Positions 7,727-17,694 of a stretch of DNA of 64,000 nt are shown in pieces. The first letter of the stretch is position 1, and each line of letters opens with the position of its first letter. The translations under genes and the position numbers were made by a program. The notes beneath the pieces were generated by a model. It did no database searches and was not told the origin of the DNA. It saw nothing but the letters and a program-made list of their open reading frames with translations. The DNA comes from Pseudomonadota bacterium (GTDB taxonomy: Bacteria > Pseudomonadota > Gammaproteobacteria > Xanthomonadales > Xanthomonadaceae), in contig JAEWFT010000022.1 in NCBI GenBank assembly GCA_023388715.1, positions 1 to 64,000 of the forward strand, read 5' to 3'.

Positions 7727-9609
7727 AGGTCGGCGCCGATATTGAGGTGCAGGGTGAACGGCGAGTCCGGCGACTTCAGTCCGCGGGCGATGTCCACCCG
7801 CACCGGTCCCACCGGCGAGCGCCAGCGCAGGCCGGCGCCAACGCCCACGTGCATGTCCGGCGAGGTGCCCTCGAACGCGCTGCCGGCATCCACGAACACC
7901 GCCGCGCCCCACGGGCCACGGAAATAGCGTTCGTACTCCAGGCTCAGGGTGAGCACGCTGGAAGCGCCGGTGTAGAAGCGGCCGCCGGCGGTGGTCACCT
8001 GCGGGCCGATCTCGTTGCGGTCGTAACCGCGCACGCTGCGGTCGCCGCCGGCGTAGTAGCGCAGGCTTGGCGGCAGCGCCAGCACGTCGTCGGTGAAGGT
8101 ATGCCCGATCTCGCCGCGCGCCAGCAGGCGGCTGGCAGGGTCGAGGCCATGGAACCACGCCGCACTGGCGTGCAGCTGGGCGAAGGTGGCATCGCCATCG
8201 GCGCCGCCCTTGCCGCCGCGCAGGGTCAGGGTGCCGCCGATGCCGCGGCGCGGTGCCAGCCGCTCGTCGACATCGATGTACTCGGCGCGCAGCGCGGGGT
8301 ACACGAAGCTGGCGTAGGTGAAGGGGGTATGCGAGTGCTCGCGGGTGAGCTCGTCGACCACGGTGTAGGCCCAGCGCTCGCGCAGCACGTGCGCCGATGC
8401 GACCAAGGTGAGGTAGTCGTTGTACTGGCCGCTGCGGCTGGCGATGAATTCCAGACGGCGGCTGTCGACGTAATCGGTCTGTTCGTCCGCGGCCTGCAGG
8501 CTGGCGCTGTACCAGCCGTCCAGCCACGCGAACGCGGGCATGCGGTATTGCAGGGTCAGGGTCTTGCGCTTGTTGGCGTAGTCGAGCTGGCCCAGCGCCT
8601 TGTGCCCGCGGCTGTTGAGGTAGCGCCGCTGCACGCCAAGGCTCACGCCGGCGCCGCTCTGCGTGCCATAGCTCAGGCCGGCGCTGTAGATGCTGCGCGG
8701 CGCCGGCGACAGCGTGACCGCCACCGGCACCTGCCGGTCCTGCGCCGCGTCCGGGACCGGCTGCACGTCCACCAGGCCGAAATAGTCCAGCCCCACCAGC
8801 GAGCGCCGCAGGCGTTCGAGCTTGTCCTCGTCATACGGCTCGCCCGGCGACCAGTTCACCAGTCGCTGCAGCAGCCGCTCGCGGATGATCGCTTGCGGCT
8901 CCTGGGTGAAGGTCGCGCTGCCCAGCAGGTAGCGCTCGCCGCTAGTCCAGCGCAGGTCGATGTCGGCGGCCTGCTCGGCGCGCGTCACTTCCACCCGCCG
9001 CGACGCGAACTGCGCGTCGAAATAGCCGCGGCTGGCCAGCGCGCGGCTGACCGCGTCGCGGCTGTCGTCGTAGCGCGCGTGGTCGAGCGCCTCGCCGGGG
9101 CGCGGCGCGAACGCCGCCAGCGCCTCGCCTACGCGCGCGTCCGCGCGGCCCGGTCCGGCGACGTCCACCCGGTAATCGCGGACCCGAACGGGTTGGCCGG
9201 GATCGATCCGCACGACCACGGTGATGCGGCCGCCGCTTCCGTTGCCATTGCGCTCGCGCTGCGCCTCGCTGGCGTCGCGCGCGGCCTCCGCTTCATCGTC
9301 GTCGCCGACCACCGCCACCGGCCCGGCGCGGTCGCTGCGATGCACGCTGATCACCGGCGCGTAATAGCCGAACGGCTCCAGCGCCTCGCGCGCCTCGTCC
9401 GGGGCGATCCGCAACAGGTAGCTGAGCCTGCGCGCGCCCAGTTCATCGCCGGTCTCGTCGTGCAGCGACAGCGCCGACAGCACGTTCTGGCGCATGTCCT
9501 CGTCCGCCAGCCCCTGGATTTCCAGCTTGCCCACTACCACCGCCTGGGCCGGCAGCGCCACCAGACAACAGGCGAGCGCGAACGGCAGGCGAAGTCGGGG
9601 CGGCGTCAT
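7723..9609 (-). CDS. tamA: Translocation and assembly module outer-membrane component TamA
   Basis: TamA belongs to the Omp85/BamA superfamily and works with TamB at the outer membrane. The 628-residue product has a signal peptide (MTPPRLRLPFALACCLVALPAQA), three POTRA domains to roughly residue 250, and a C-terminal 16-strand barrel. The barrel carries the family motif GGDRSVRGYDRNEIGP and ends ...TLHLNIGADL with a terminal hydrophobic residue. The start at 9609 gives a clean signal peptide and lies 6 bases after a TATGCT hexamer. An in-frame start nine codons upstream overlaps that hexamer and is less likely. The stop overlaps the tamB GTG by 4 bases. Confidence 0.95.
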   Translation of the reverse strand: MTPPRLRLPFALACCLVALPAQAVVVGKLEIQGLADEDMRQNVLSALSLHDETGDELGARRLSYLLRIAPDEAREALEPFGYYAPVISVHRSDRAGPVAVVGDDDEAEAARDASEAQRERNGNGSGGRITVVVRIDPGQPVRVRDYRVDVAGPGRADARVGEALAAFAPRPGEALDHARYDDSRDAVSRALASRGYFDAQFASRRVEVTRAEQAADIDLRWTSGERYLLGSATFTQEPQAIIRERLLQRLVNWSPGEPYDEDKLERLRRSLVGLDYFGLVDVQPVPDAAQDRQVPVAVTLSPAPRSIYSAGLSYGTQSGAGVSLGVQRRYLNSRGHKALGQLDYANKRKTLTLQYRMPAFAWLDGWYSASLQAADEQTDYVDSRRLEFIASRSGQYNDYLTLVASAHVLRERWAYTVVDELTREHSHTPFTYASFVYPALRAEYIDVDERLAPRRGIGGTLTLRGGKGGADGDATFAQLHASAAWFHGLDPASRLLARGEIGHTFTDDVLALPPSLRYYAGGDRSVRGYDRNEIGPQVTTAGGRFYTGASSVLTLSLEYERYFRGPWGAAVFVDAGSAFEGTSPDMHVGVGAGLRWRSPVGPVRVDIARGLKSPDSPFTLHLNIGADL

Positions 9610-9615
9610 CGCGCC

Positions 9616-9621
9616 AGCATA
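9616..9621 (-). promoter_or_regulatory. -10 element of tamA, leaderless spacing
   Basis: On the - strand TATGCT lies exactly 6 bases before the ATG at 9609. It implies a leaderless or near-leaderless tamAB message. The same hexamer and spacing recur before the YdcH-like gene (21894-21899). Confidence 0.5.
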
Positions 9622-9656
9622 CGGCCGCGGCGTCAACGCCGGATAACGGCTTCGGG

Positions 9657-11725
9657 TCAGCCGCTGAGGTGCTCGATCGCCGCCACACTGCCGAGCCGCT
9701 CCGCCAGCCGCTGCAGCAGCGCCAGCCGGTTGGCGCGCACCGCCGCATCGTCCGCGTTGACCATCACCGCGTCGAAGAAGGCATCGACGTGCGGGCGCAG
9801 GCCCGCCAGTCGCGTCAGCACGCGGCTGTAGTCGCCGGCGGCGAGCGCGGCGTCGATGTCGGGGCGCGCGGCTTCCACCGCCTCGGCCAGCGCAAGTTCC
9901 GCGGGCTCGGCGAGCAGCGCCGGATCCTCCATCGCTGGGATCGCGATGTCGGCCTTGCGCAGGATGTTGCCGATGCGCTTGTTGGCGGCGGCCAGCGCGG
10001 CGGCCTCGGGCAACTGCGCGAACGTGCCGATGGCGTCGAGGCGGCGGTCGAAGTCGTACAGCGAGGCCGGCCTGCGTTCGGCCACGGCATTGAACTGCGC
10101 GGCGGGCACGCCGCGGTCGGCGTAGTAGCCACGCAGCCGCTCGACGATGAAGTCGTAGACCTCGCCCGCGTCGGCCTGCACGCTGCTGGCCGCCAGCCCC
10201 GCGTTCGCCGTCGCCAGCAACTGCTTGAGGTCGAGGTCGAAACCGCTCTCGATGATCGTGCGCGCCAGCCCCAGCGCATTGCGCCGCAGCGCGAACGGAT
10301 CCTTGTTGCCTGTCGGCTTCAGCCCGGCGGCAAACCCGCCGGCGAGGGTGTCCAGCCGCTCGGCGATCGCCAGCACCTTGCCCAGCGTGGAGGCGGCGAT
10401 GTCATCGGCGGCGAAGCGCGGGCGGTAGGCCTCGTCGATCGCCAGTGCGACTTCCTCCGCCTCGCCCGCCTGCCACGCGTAGTAGCGGCCGGCGATGCCC
10501 TGCAGCTCCGGGAATTCGTTGACCATCCGCGACTGCAGGTCGTTCTTCGCGAGCTGCGCCGCGCGGCGCGCCTGCGCGGGGTCGGCGCCGACCTGCGTGG
10601 CGATGGCGTCCGCAAGCGCCACCACCCGCGCCACCTTGTCGGCCACGCTGCCGAGCTTGGCCTGGTAGGTGACGCTGGCAAGTCCCTCGCCCATCGCCGC
10701 CAGGCCCTGTTTAAGGTCCTCGTCGAAGAAGAAGCGGGCATCGGCGAAGCGCGGGCGGATGACGCGCTCGTAACCGGTGCGGATCTGCCCCGGGTCGCTG
10801 GATTCGATGTTAGCGATGCCGATGAAATGCTCGGTGAGCGCGCCGCGGGCATCCAGCACCGGAAAGAACTTCTGGTTGGCCTCCATCGTCTCGATCAGCG
10901 CTTCCTGCGGCACCGCCAGGAAATCGCGCTCGAACGCGCAGGCGACCGCCACCGGCCATTCGTTGAGGCAGTTCACCTGCGCAAGGTTGTCCGCTTCGAT
11001 CCGCGCGCTGCCGCCGCTGGCGTGCGCGGCGCGCTCGACCTCGGCGACGATCCGCGCCCGGCGCTCGTCGGGATCGACCAGCACCCGGGCGGCGCGCAGC
11101 GCCTCCACGTATTGCAGCGGGTGCGCGATGGGCAGGGCCTGCGGCGCGTGGAAGCGATGCCCGCGGCTCTCGCGACCGGCGCGGATGCCCAGCGCCTGCA
11201 CGTCCGCCACCTCGTCGCCGAGCAGCGCCACCAGCCAGTGCAGCGGCCGCGCGAACCCGTAGGCATGCGGGCCCCAGCGCATCGGCTTGGGAATCGGCAT
11301 CGCGGCGAGGGCGTCGTCGAGCACCGCCTGCAGCAGGTCCAGCGTGCGCGCACCGGGCGTCACCGCGCGATGCACGAAGCGCTCGCCCTTGGCGTCGCTG
11401 GTCCGCTCCAGCTGCGTCCACGCGCCCCCAGCCTTGGCGGCGAAGCCCTCCAGCGCGCGGGTCGGCTTGCCGTCCGCATCCAGCGCGATGTTGAGGTAGG
11501 GACCCAGCATCTCGGATTTCTGTTCGGGTTGCTCCGCGGCCACGCCGGGCAGGAGCACCGCCAGCCGCCGCGGGGAGTACAGCGGCCTGGCATCGCCGCG
11601 CTCGACCGTAACGCCGCGGCTTTCCAGCGCGGCGATCACGCCATCGAAGAGCGCCTGCGCAAGGCCAGGCAGCGCCTTGACCGGCAATTCCTCGGTGCCA
11701 AGCTCGATCAGCAGCGGTTGCATGC

Positions 11726-11729
<4 letters not shown>
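9657..11729 (-). CDS. glyS: Glycyl-tRNA synthetase beta subunit GlyS
   Basis: GlyS is the tRNA-binding subunit of the bacterial alpha2beta2 glycyl-tRNA synthetase. The 690-residue product has the standard start (MSMQPLLIELGTEELPVKALPGL), the HD-like central region and a C-terminal anticodon-binding domain (ALAAGDYSRVLTRLAGLRPHVDAFFDAVMV). The first ATG (11729) overlaps the glyQ stop as ATGA (11726-11729), so the subunits are translationally coupled. A second ATG two codons later is possible. The gene ends 47 bases before the tamA start at 9609, on the same strand. Confidence 0.97.
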
Positions 11730-12643
<914 letters not shown>

Positions 12644-12671
12644 GCACGCGGGGCTTGCAAAGGGGCCGGCT

Positions 12672-12677
12672 AGTATA
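12672..12677 (-). promoter_or_regulatory. -10 element of glyQS (overlaps divergent -10)
   Basis: On the - strand the sequence is TATACT, five of six matches to TATAAT, placing a start about 20 bases before the glyQ ATG. The same bases read on the + strand contain TAGTAT/TATAAG, which could serve the divergent gene at 12704. The two promoters would therefore overlap and compete. Confidence 0.5.
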
Positions 12678-12703
12678 AGGCGCACCCTTCCGGGCCCCCG
12701 CCG

Positions 12704-13417
12704 ATGACCGCGCCGTTCCTGATCCTTGAAACCGGGCAGCCGCTTGCCTCGCTGCGGCGGCACGGCAGCTTCGCGCACTGGATCCGGGTCGCGGCCGGGC
12801 TGGGGCGCGACCAGGCGGTCACCGTCGATGTCCAGCGCGGCGCGGACCTGCCGCGGCGCGAGGGGTTCGCGGGCGTCCTGGTCACCGGCTCCGGGGCGAT
12901 GGTCACCGACCGCCACGACTGGAGCGAGCGCAGCGCGGACTGGTTGCGCGACGCCGCCCATGCCGGCGTGCCGCTGTTCGGCATCTGCTATGGCCACCAG
13001 CTGCTGGCGCACGCGCTGGGCGGCGAGGTCGGCGACAACCCCGGCGGCCGCGAGATGGGGACCGTGGGCGTCGAGCTGCATGCGGCGGCGCAGGACGACC
13101 CGCTGTTCGCCGGGCTACCGCCGCGCATCGACGCCCAGGTTACCCACCAGCAGAGCGTGCTGCAGCCACCGCCGGGCGCGACCGTGCTGGCGGCCAACGC
13201 GCACGACGCCCACCACGCGTTCCGCTGGGGCGAGGCCGCCTGGGGCGTGCAGTTCCACCCCGAGTTCAGCGCCGGGCACATGCGCGGCTACATCCAAGCC
13301 CGCGCCGATGCCCTGGCCGCGGAAGGCGGCGATCCGCGGGCGCTGGCGCAGCAGGTGCGCGCGGCCCCGGAGGCGCGCCGGCTGCTGCGCCGCTTCGTCC
13401 GCCACGCGCGGCGTTGA
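12704..13417 (+). CDS. Class I glutamine amidotransferase-like protein
   Basis: The 237-residue product is a free-standing class I (triad) amidotransferase domain. The nucleophile Cys95 lies in FGICYGHQL and the His185-Pro-Glu187 dyad in GVQFHPEFS, so all three catalytic residues are present. Proteins of this type resemble the GMP synthase amidotransferase and include gamma-glutamyl hydrolases. The acceptor here is unknown. It is transcribed away from glyQ. The 43-base gap before the next gene, a membrane protein, contains that gene's own TATCCT hexamer (13431-13436), so co-transcription is uncertain. Confidence 0.85.
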   Translation: MTAPFLILETGQPLASLRRHGSFAHWIRVAAGLGRDQAVTVDVQRGADLPRREGFAGVLVTGSGAMVTDRHDWSERSADWLRDAAHAGVPLFGICYGHQLLAHALGGEVGDNPGGREMGTVGVELHAAAQDDPLFAGLPPRIDAQVTHQQSVLQPPPGATVLAANAHDAHHAFRWGEAAWGVQFHPEFSAGHMRGYIQARADALAAEGGDPRALAQQVRAAPEARRLLRRFVRHARR

Positions 13418-13460
13418 CGCGGGGCTCCGGTATCCTGCGCGCATCTTCGCGAGGACTTCC

Positions 13461-14402
13461 ATGGACATTCGTGCGTTGCCGGTCGGGCAGGGCCTCACCT
13501 GGTTCAAGCAGGCGATCGACCTCGGCGGCAAGAACCCGCGCGCGGTGTTCGGCGCCGCGCTGCTGCTGATCGGCGCGCTGTACGCGGCGGCGATGCTGCT
13601 GGCGCTGGCGCTCGCCACGCTGGTCATGGGCGGGCAGGCGGCGGACGCCGGCAGCGGCCCCGGCTTGACGATGGCGATGTGGGTCGCCCTGCCGCTAATG
13701 CTGCTGGTAATGCTGCTGGTACCGATCCTGCTCGGCGGGCTGATGCACGTGATCCGCGAGGCGGAGGCCGGTCGCCCGGTGCGCGCGCGCGACGTGTTCA
13801 TGCCCGTGCGTGAGCCGCGTGGGCGCCGACTGGCGCTGCTCGGGCTGTTGCAGGTGGCGCTGGCGGCGGTCGGCGCGGCGCTGATGATGGCGGTGGCCGG
13901 CGCCGACTACTGGCGCGACTACGTGGCCGCGATGCAGTCGGCGATGCAGGGTGGGGTGCCGGCGCAGATGCCGCAGCCGCGCAACGCCGGCCTGCTGTTC
14001 CTGGTGCAGCTGGTCTTCAACTACTTCAGCTACGCGATGATGCTGTTCGCGATCCCGCTGATGCTGTTCTCCGGCAGCGGCTTCGTCGAGGCGCTGCGCG
14101 ACAGCCTGCGCGCGGCGGTGCGCAACGTCGGCGCCAACCTGTTGGCCGGCCTGCTGTTCATCGGCGCGCTGCTGGTGGCCAGCCTTGTCGTGTTGCTGGT
14201 GGGCGGGCTGGCGTCGATGGTCGGCAGCTTCATCCACCAGGCGCTGGGCGGGCTGCTGCTACTGGTGGTGATGCTCGGCTTCGCCAGCGTGGTGCTGGTG
14301 GTGGTGGCCGGCGCCGCCTACCTCGCCTGGCGTGACACCTTCGGCGAGGGCGCGTTGCCGCCGCCGCCGGCCGCGGACAGCCGCCACGGCATCGAGGTCT
14401 GA
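13461..14402 (+). CDS. Multi-pass membrane protein, BPSS1780-like
   Basis: The 313-residue product starts MDIRALPVGQGLTWFKQAIDLGGKNPRAVFG. It has about six hydrophobic segments in pairs (near residues 30-55, 72-92, 115-135, 173-198, 218-240 and 255-280) with a central soluble stretch. The arrangement resembles the BPSS1780 family of uncharacterised inner-membrane proteins. A GAGGA Shine-Dalgarno lies before the ATG and a TATCCT hexamer at 13431-13436. The gene converges on tatC with 4 bases between stop codons, so no terminator separates them. Function is unknown. Confidence 0.8.
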   Translation: MDIRALPVGQGLTWFKQAIDLGGKNPRAVFGAALLLIGALYAAAMLLALALATLVMGGQAADAGSGPGLTMAMWVALPLMLLVMLLVPILLGGLMHVIREAEAGRPVRARDVFMPVREPRGRRLALLGLLQVALAAVGAALMMAVAGADYWRDYVAAMQSAMQGGVPAQMPQPRNAGLLFLVQLVFNYFSYAMMLFAIPLMLFSGSGFVEALRDSLRAAVRNVGANLLAGLLFIGALLVASLVVLLVGGLASMVGSFIHQALGGLLLLVVMLGFASVVLVVVAGAAYLAWRDTFGEGALPPPPAADSRHGIEV

Positions 14403-14406
14403 GCCT

Positions 14407-15147
14407 TCAGGACGCCGGCTGGCGCCGCGCAAGCATCGCCGCGGCCAGGATCCCCGCTTCGTACAGCAGGCACATCGGGATCGCCAGCATCAGCTGGCTG
14501 ATCACGTCCGGCGGGGTGACGATCGCCGCCACCACGAAGATCCCGACGATCGCGTAGCCCCGCGCCTCGCGCAGCTGCGCCGGGCTGACCCAGCCCAGCA
14601 GCACCAGCACCAGCATCGCCACCGGCAGCTCGAAGGCCAACCCGAAGGCGAGGAACAGCACCAGCACGAAGTCCAGGTAGGCGTTGATGTCGGTCATCAT
14701 CGCCACGCCGTCCGGGGTGACCTTGGCCATGAAGCCGAACACCGCCGGCAGCACCAGGAAGAAGGCGAACGCGCAGCCGGCGTAGAACAGCAGCAGCGCC
14801 GAGCTGAGCAAGGGCAGCGCCAGCCGTTTCTCCCGCTTGTACAGGCCGGGCGCGACGAACGCCCAGGCCTGGTAGAGCAGCCACGGCATCGCAAGCACCA
14901 CCGCCACGAAGAAGGCGAGCTTCAGCGGCGCGAAGAACGGCGAGGCGACTTCGGTGGCGATCAGCTGGCCGCCCGCGGGCAGCTTCTCCAGCAGCGGTTG
15001 CGCCAGCCACGCGTACAGGGTGTTGGCGAAGGGCAGCAGGCACAGCAGCACCAGCAGCAGCCCGCCCGCGGAGCGCAGCAGGCGCGCGCGCAGTTCCAGC
15101 AGGTGCGCGATCAGCGGGCGCTCGGCGTCGTCGGCGGCCTCAGTCAT
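14407..15147 (-). CDS. tatC: Sec-independent protein translocase TatC
   Basis: TatC is the six-helix core of the twin-arginine translocase and binds RR signal peptides together with TatB. The 246-residue product shows the conserved cytosolic start (PLIAHLLELRARLLRSAG), the first periplasmic loop, the FxPGLY-type motif (AFVAPGLYKREKR) and the later F-E and P residues of the family. The ATG at 15147 overlaps the end of tatB by 8 bases, so the two are coupled. Order tatA-tatB-tatC is complete and on one strand. Confidence 0.97.
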   Translation of the reverse strand: MTEAADDAERPLIAHLLELRARLLRSAGGLLLVLLCLLPFANTLYAWLAQPLLEKLPAGGQLIATEVASPFFAPLKLAFFVAVVLAMPWLLYQAWAFVAPGLYKREKRLALPLLSSALLLFYAGCAFAFFLVLPAVFGFMAKVTPDGVAMMTDINAYLDFVLVLFLAFGLAFELPVAMLVLVLLGWVSPAQLREARGYAIVGIFVVAAIVTPPDVISQLMLAIPMCLLYEAGILAAAMLARRQPAS

Positions 15148-15496
15148 CACGGCGCGACTCGTCCGGCGCCGGCTCGGGCGGCGCGTCGGCCGGGCGCGCG
15201 ATCGCCTCGCGCACCGCCTGCACGTCTTCGCGCAGCTGCGTTTGCGTTTCCTGCAGGTGCCCGCGGACCCCCGCCTCGGCGTCGCGCATGGCCTCGCGCC
15301 CGGCCTGCAGGCTGCGCTTGAGCTCATCCGCCGCTAGTTCGTTCTCCAGCTCGGCCTTCATCGAGAACCAGTGCGCGCGCGCGCGGCGCACCCACAGGCC
15401 GGTGAAGCGGGCGGCCTTGGGCAGGCGCTCGGGGCCGAGCACGACCAGCGCCACCAGGGCGACGATCAGCATCTCGCCGAAGGAGAAATCGAACAT
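15140..15496 (-). CDS. tatB: Sec-independent protein translocase TatB
   Basis: TatB forms the substrate receptor with TatC. The 118-residue product begins MFDFSFGEMLIVALVALVVLGPERLPKAAR: a short N-terminal membrane helix, the GPERLP hinge of the family, then a long amphipathic and charged helix and a Pro-rich acidic tail. It starts 18 bases after the tatA stop and overlaps tatC by 8 bases. Confidence 0.95.
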   Translation of the reverse strand: MFDFSFGEMLIVALVALVVLGPERLPKAARFTGLWVRRARAHWFSMKAELENELAADELKRSLQAGREAMRDAEAGVRGHLQETQTQLREDVQAVREAIARPADAPPEPAPDESRRDD

Positions 15497-15514
15497 CGGG
15501 CGCGGGCGGCGCCG

Positions 15515-15742
15515 TCAGCGGGCGACGTCGTCGCGGTCGCGTTCCGGCTGCTGGTCGGCGGCCGGCGGCGTGCCGTTGCCGATCCGCGGTGGCGGCGTAT
15601 CGTCGCTGCCGCGCATGCCCTTCTTGAACTCGTCCACCGCCTTGCCCAGGTCGCGGGCGCCGCCGGTGAGTTTCTTGGTGCCGAACACCAGCACCACGAT
15701 CAGCAGCACGATCAACCAGTGCCAGATGCTGAAGCTGCCCAT
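15515..15742 (-). CDS. tatA: Sec-independent protein translocase TatA
   Basis: TatA multimerises to form the translocation path for folded proteins. The 75-residue product has the family start MGSFSIWHWLIVLLIVVLVFG, the hinge FGTKKL, then the amphipathic helix GGARDLGKAVDEFKKGM and a polar tail. It is first in the tatABC operon. A TAGAAT hexamer on the - strand (15773-15778) lies about 30 bases upstream and probably starts the operon. Confidence 0.96.
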   Translation of the reverse strand: MGSFSIWHWLIVLLIVVLVFGTKKLTGGARDLGKAVDEFKKGMRGSDDTPPPRIGNGTPPAADQQPERDRDDVAR

Positions 15743-15772
15743 GGACGTCCCGCCTGCAAGGAGTGTGGCGTG

Positions 15773-15778
15773 ATTCTA
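15773..15778 (-). promoter_or_regulatory. -10 element of the tatABC operon
   Basis: On the - strand the hexamer is TAGAAT, in the 46-base gap between the SYLF gene and tatA. It would give a leader of about 24 bases. No clear -35 hexamer was found. Confidence 0.45.
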
Positions 15779-15788
15779 CCGCCGCGGC

Positions 15789-16601
15789 TCAGGGCCGGGT
15801 GGCAGGATCCAGCGGCGTGGTGGTGGCGGGGTTGTCGTTGGCCAGCGGCTTCACCTCGGCCGCGCCCGGCTCGGTCGCCGGCTTGGGCGGCGCGGCGTTG
15901 CCGTGGCGGGCGTAACCGGCAGCGGCGGTGGCTTCCTCCAGCGCGTCGCGGAACCCGGCGATCGCCGACGATGCCTGCGGCGCGCGGCCCTCGAACACCA
16001 TCCGCGGGGTCACCCCGGCGCCATAGGTGCTGCGGTTGGCGCCGTTGTCGATGGAGAGCACGGCGCCATCCAGCGCGACGCCGGCAAACAGCCCGCGCGC
16101 GCGCGACCACGACCAGATCTCGGCCTTGAGCTGGCCATCGGTGGCGGCGGCGGCGTTGCGCCCTACCGGCCCGGCGGCGATCCCGGCATCCGCGCCCAGC
16201 GTGACCTTGCCGTTGACGATCGAATCCAGGCTGCGCTCGTTGCGGAACACCAGCACCAGGTCGGCCGACTGCACGCCCGCCTGCAGCCCGAAGCTGGCGC
16301 CGGCCAGCTTCACGAACACCGGGTTGGACCAGGTGCCCTGCGGGGTCTTGACCGCCATCAGCCCGAGCCCGCGGCGGCCGCCGAGCATGAAACCGGCCTT
16401 GATGGTGTCGGGAATGACCACGATCGCGCGCGCCTCGTCGAGCAGGCGGTCGGGGATCGCCGCCTCGGGGATCGCCTGGATCTGCTGCAGCACGCGCACC
16501 GCTTCGCTGGCGCGGACATCCTCGCGCTGTCCGGCGAAGGCGCTGCCGGTCACGAGCAGGGTGGCAAGGACCAGGGCCAGTCGGCGACGGGGCATCGGCA
16601 T
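15789..16601 (-). CDS. Exported SYLF-domain lipid-binding protein
   Basis: The 270-residue product has a cleavable signal peptide (MPMPRRRLALVLATLLVTGSAFA) and then a SYLF/YSC84-like domain. That family binds phosphoinositides and other lipids in eukaryotes and has an unclear periplasmic role in bacteria. Typical stretches are IPDTIKAGFMLGGRRGLGLM, WSNPVFVKLAGASFGLQAGVQSADLVLVF and the ALDGAVLSID segment. The tail is Pro/Thr-rich. The ATG at 16601 is preceded by GGAG with 6-base spacing, which decides the start. A TACACT hexamer at 16661-16666 (- strand) may be its promoter. Confidence 0.87.
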   Translation of the reverse strand: MPMPRRRLALVLATLLVTGSAFAGQREDVRASEAVRVLQQIQAIPEAAIPDRLLDEARAIVVIPDTIKAGFMLGGRRGLGLMAVKTPQGTWSNPVFVKLAGASFGLQAGVQSADLVLVFRNERSLDSIVNGKVTLGADAGIAAGPVGRNAAAATDGQLKAEIWSWSRARGLFAGVALDGAVLSIDNGANRSTYGAGVTPRMVFEGRAPQASSAIAGFRDALEEATAAAGYARHGNAAPPKPATEPGAAEVKPLANDNPATTTPLDPATRP

Positions 16602-16701
16602 CGCAATCTCCAGGAAAGACGTGTGGGCTGTGCGCATCGTGGGGCGCCGGCCATGAATCGAGTGTAAGCCAGCCCGGAAGATCCGCGCCGCGTGCGATCC
16701 T

Positions 16702-17694
16702 ATGCCGATGCATTCCGGCCCCGATTCCGCGCCCGCAGGCGATGCGCGTCCCGCGCTGGTCCTGGTCAACCTGGGCACCCCCGCCGCGCCCACCGCGCAG
16801 GCCGTCCGCCGCTATCTGGCGCAGTTCCTGCACGACCACCGCGTGGTCCAGCTCACCCGCTGGCTGTGGTGCCCGCTGCTGCACTTCGTGATCCTGCCGC
16901 TGCGCAGCCCGAAGGTGGCCAAGAAGTACGCGCAGATCTGGATGGAAGGCGGTTCGCCGCTGGCGGTGCATACCGCCGCGCTGGCCGCCGCCGTGGCCGA
17001 TCGCATGCCGCGGCGGCGGGTGCTGCACGCGATGCGCTACGGCGAGCCGTCGGTGGCCTCGGTGTTGGGGCGGCTGCGCGACGAGGGCGTGCGCCGCGTG
17101 CGGGTGCTGCCGCTGTACCCGCAGTATTCCACCACCACCACCGCCAGCGTCGCCGACGCGGTGGCGGCGTCGGCACTGGGGCTCGAGGTCGAGGTGCTGC
17201 ACGACTACCACGTGGATCGCGGCTGGGCGGCGGCGGTCGCCGACTCGATCCGCGCGCACTGGGACGCGCACGGCCGCGGCGAGCGCCTGTTGCTGTCGTT
17301 CCATGGCATCCCGCGACGGCTGGTGGATGACGGGGATCCGTACGCCGACCAGTGCGAGGCCAGTGCGCGCGCGATTGCGGAGGCGCTGGGGCTCCCGCGC
17401 GCGGAGGTGCTGCTGACCTTCCAGTCGCGCTTCGGGCGCGAGCGCTGGCTGGAGCCCTACACCCAGGCGACGCTGGAAGCGCTGGCGGGCGATGGCGTGC
17501 GGCGGGTGGACGTGGCCTGCCCGGGCTTCGCGGTGGACTGCCTGGAGACGCTGGAGGAGATCGCGGTCGAGAACGACGCCGCCTTCCGCGCCGCCGGCGG
17601 CGAGGCGCTGCGCTACATCCCCTGCCTCAACGGCAGCGACGCCCATGCCGACGTGCTGGCGGCGCTGGCCGATGGCGAGGGCGGCTGGCGCTGA
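16702..17694 (+). CDS. hemH: Ferrochelatase HemH
   Basis: HemH inserts Fe2+ into protoporphyrin IX, the last step of haem synthesis. The 330-residue product has the family's LVNLGTPAAPTAQAVRRYLAQFL start, the LPLYPQYSTTTT stretch, the metal/proton-handling His in LLSFHGIPRR and the acidic CLETLEEI segment, so the active site is complete. There are no Fe-S cysteines at the C-terminus. Two ATGs (16702, 16708) are possible; the second lies 6 bases after GATCCT. The stop overlaps the next gene as TGATG. Confidence 0.96.
   Translation: MPMHSGPDSAPAGDARPALVLVNLGTPAAPTAQAVRRYLAQFLHDHRVVQLTRWLWCPLLHFVILPLRSPKVAKKYAQIWMEGGSPLAVHTAALAAAVADRMPRRRVLHAMRYGEPSVASVLGRLRDEGVRRVRVLPLYPQYSTTTTASVADAVAASALGLEVEVLHDYHVDRGWAAAVADSIRAHWDAHGRGERLLLSFHGIPRRLVDDGDPYADQCEASARAIAEALGLPRAEVLLTFQSRFGRERWLEPYTQATLEALAGDGVRRVDVACPGFAVDCLETLEEIAVENDAAFRAAGGEALRYIPCLNGSDAHADVLAALADGEGGWR

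Noticed and set aside
9622..9636. TTGACG upstream of the tamA -10 as its -35
   Set aside because: Spacing is 9 bases, far from 17; it is probably chance.
4085..9831. Several long open frames on the + strand opposite tamB and tamA
   Set aside because: They lie fully inside recognised genes on the other strand, are Arg/Ala/Gln/His-rich and have no domain; this is the usual antisense artefact of GC-rich coding DNA.
13414..13436. TTGACG and TATCCT as a full promoter for the gene at 13461
   Set aside because: The hexamers are only 11 bases apart, too close for a sigma-70 -35/-10 pair; only the -10 is kept as possible.
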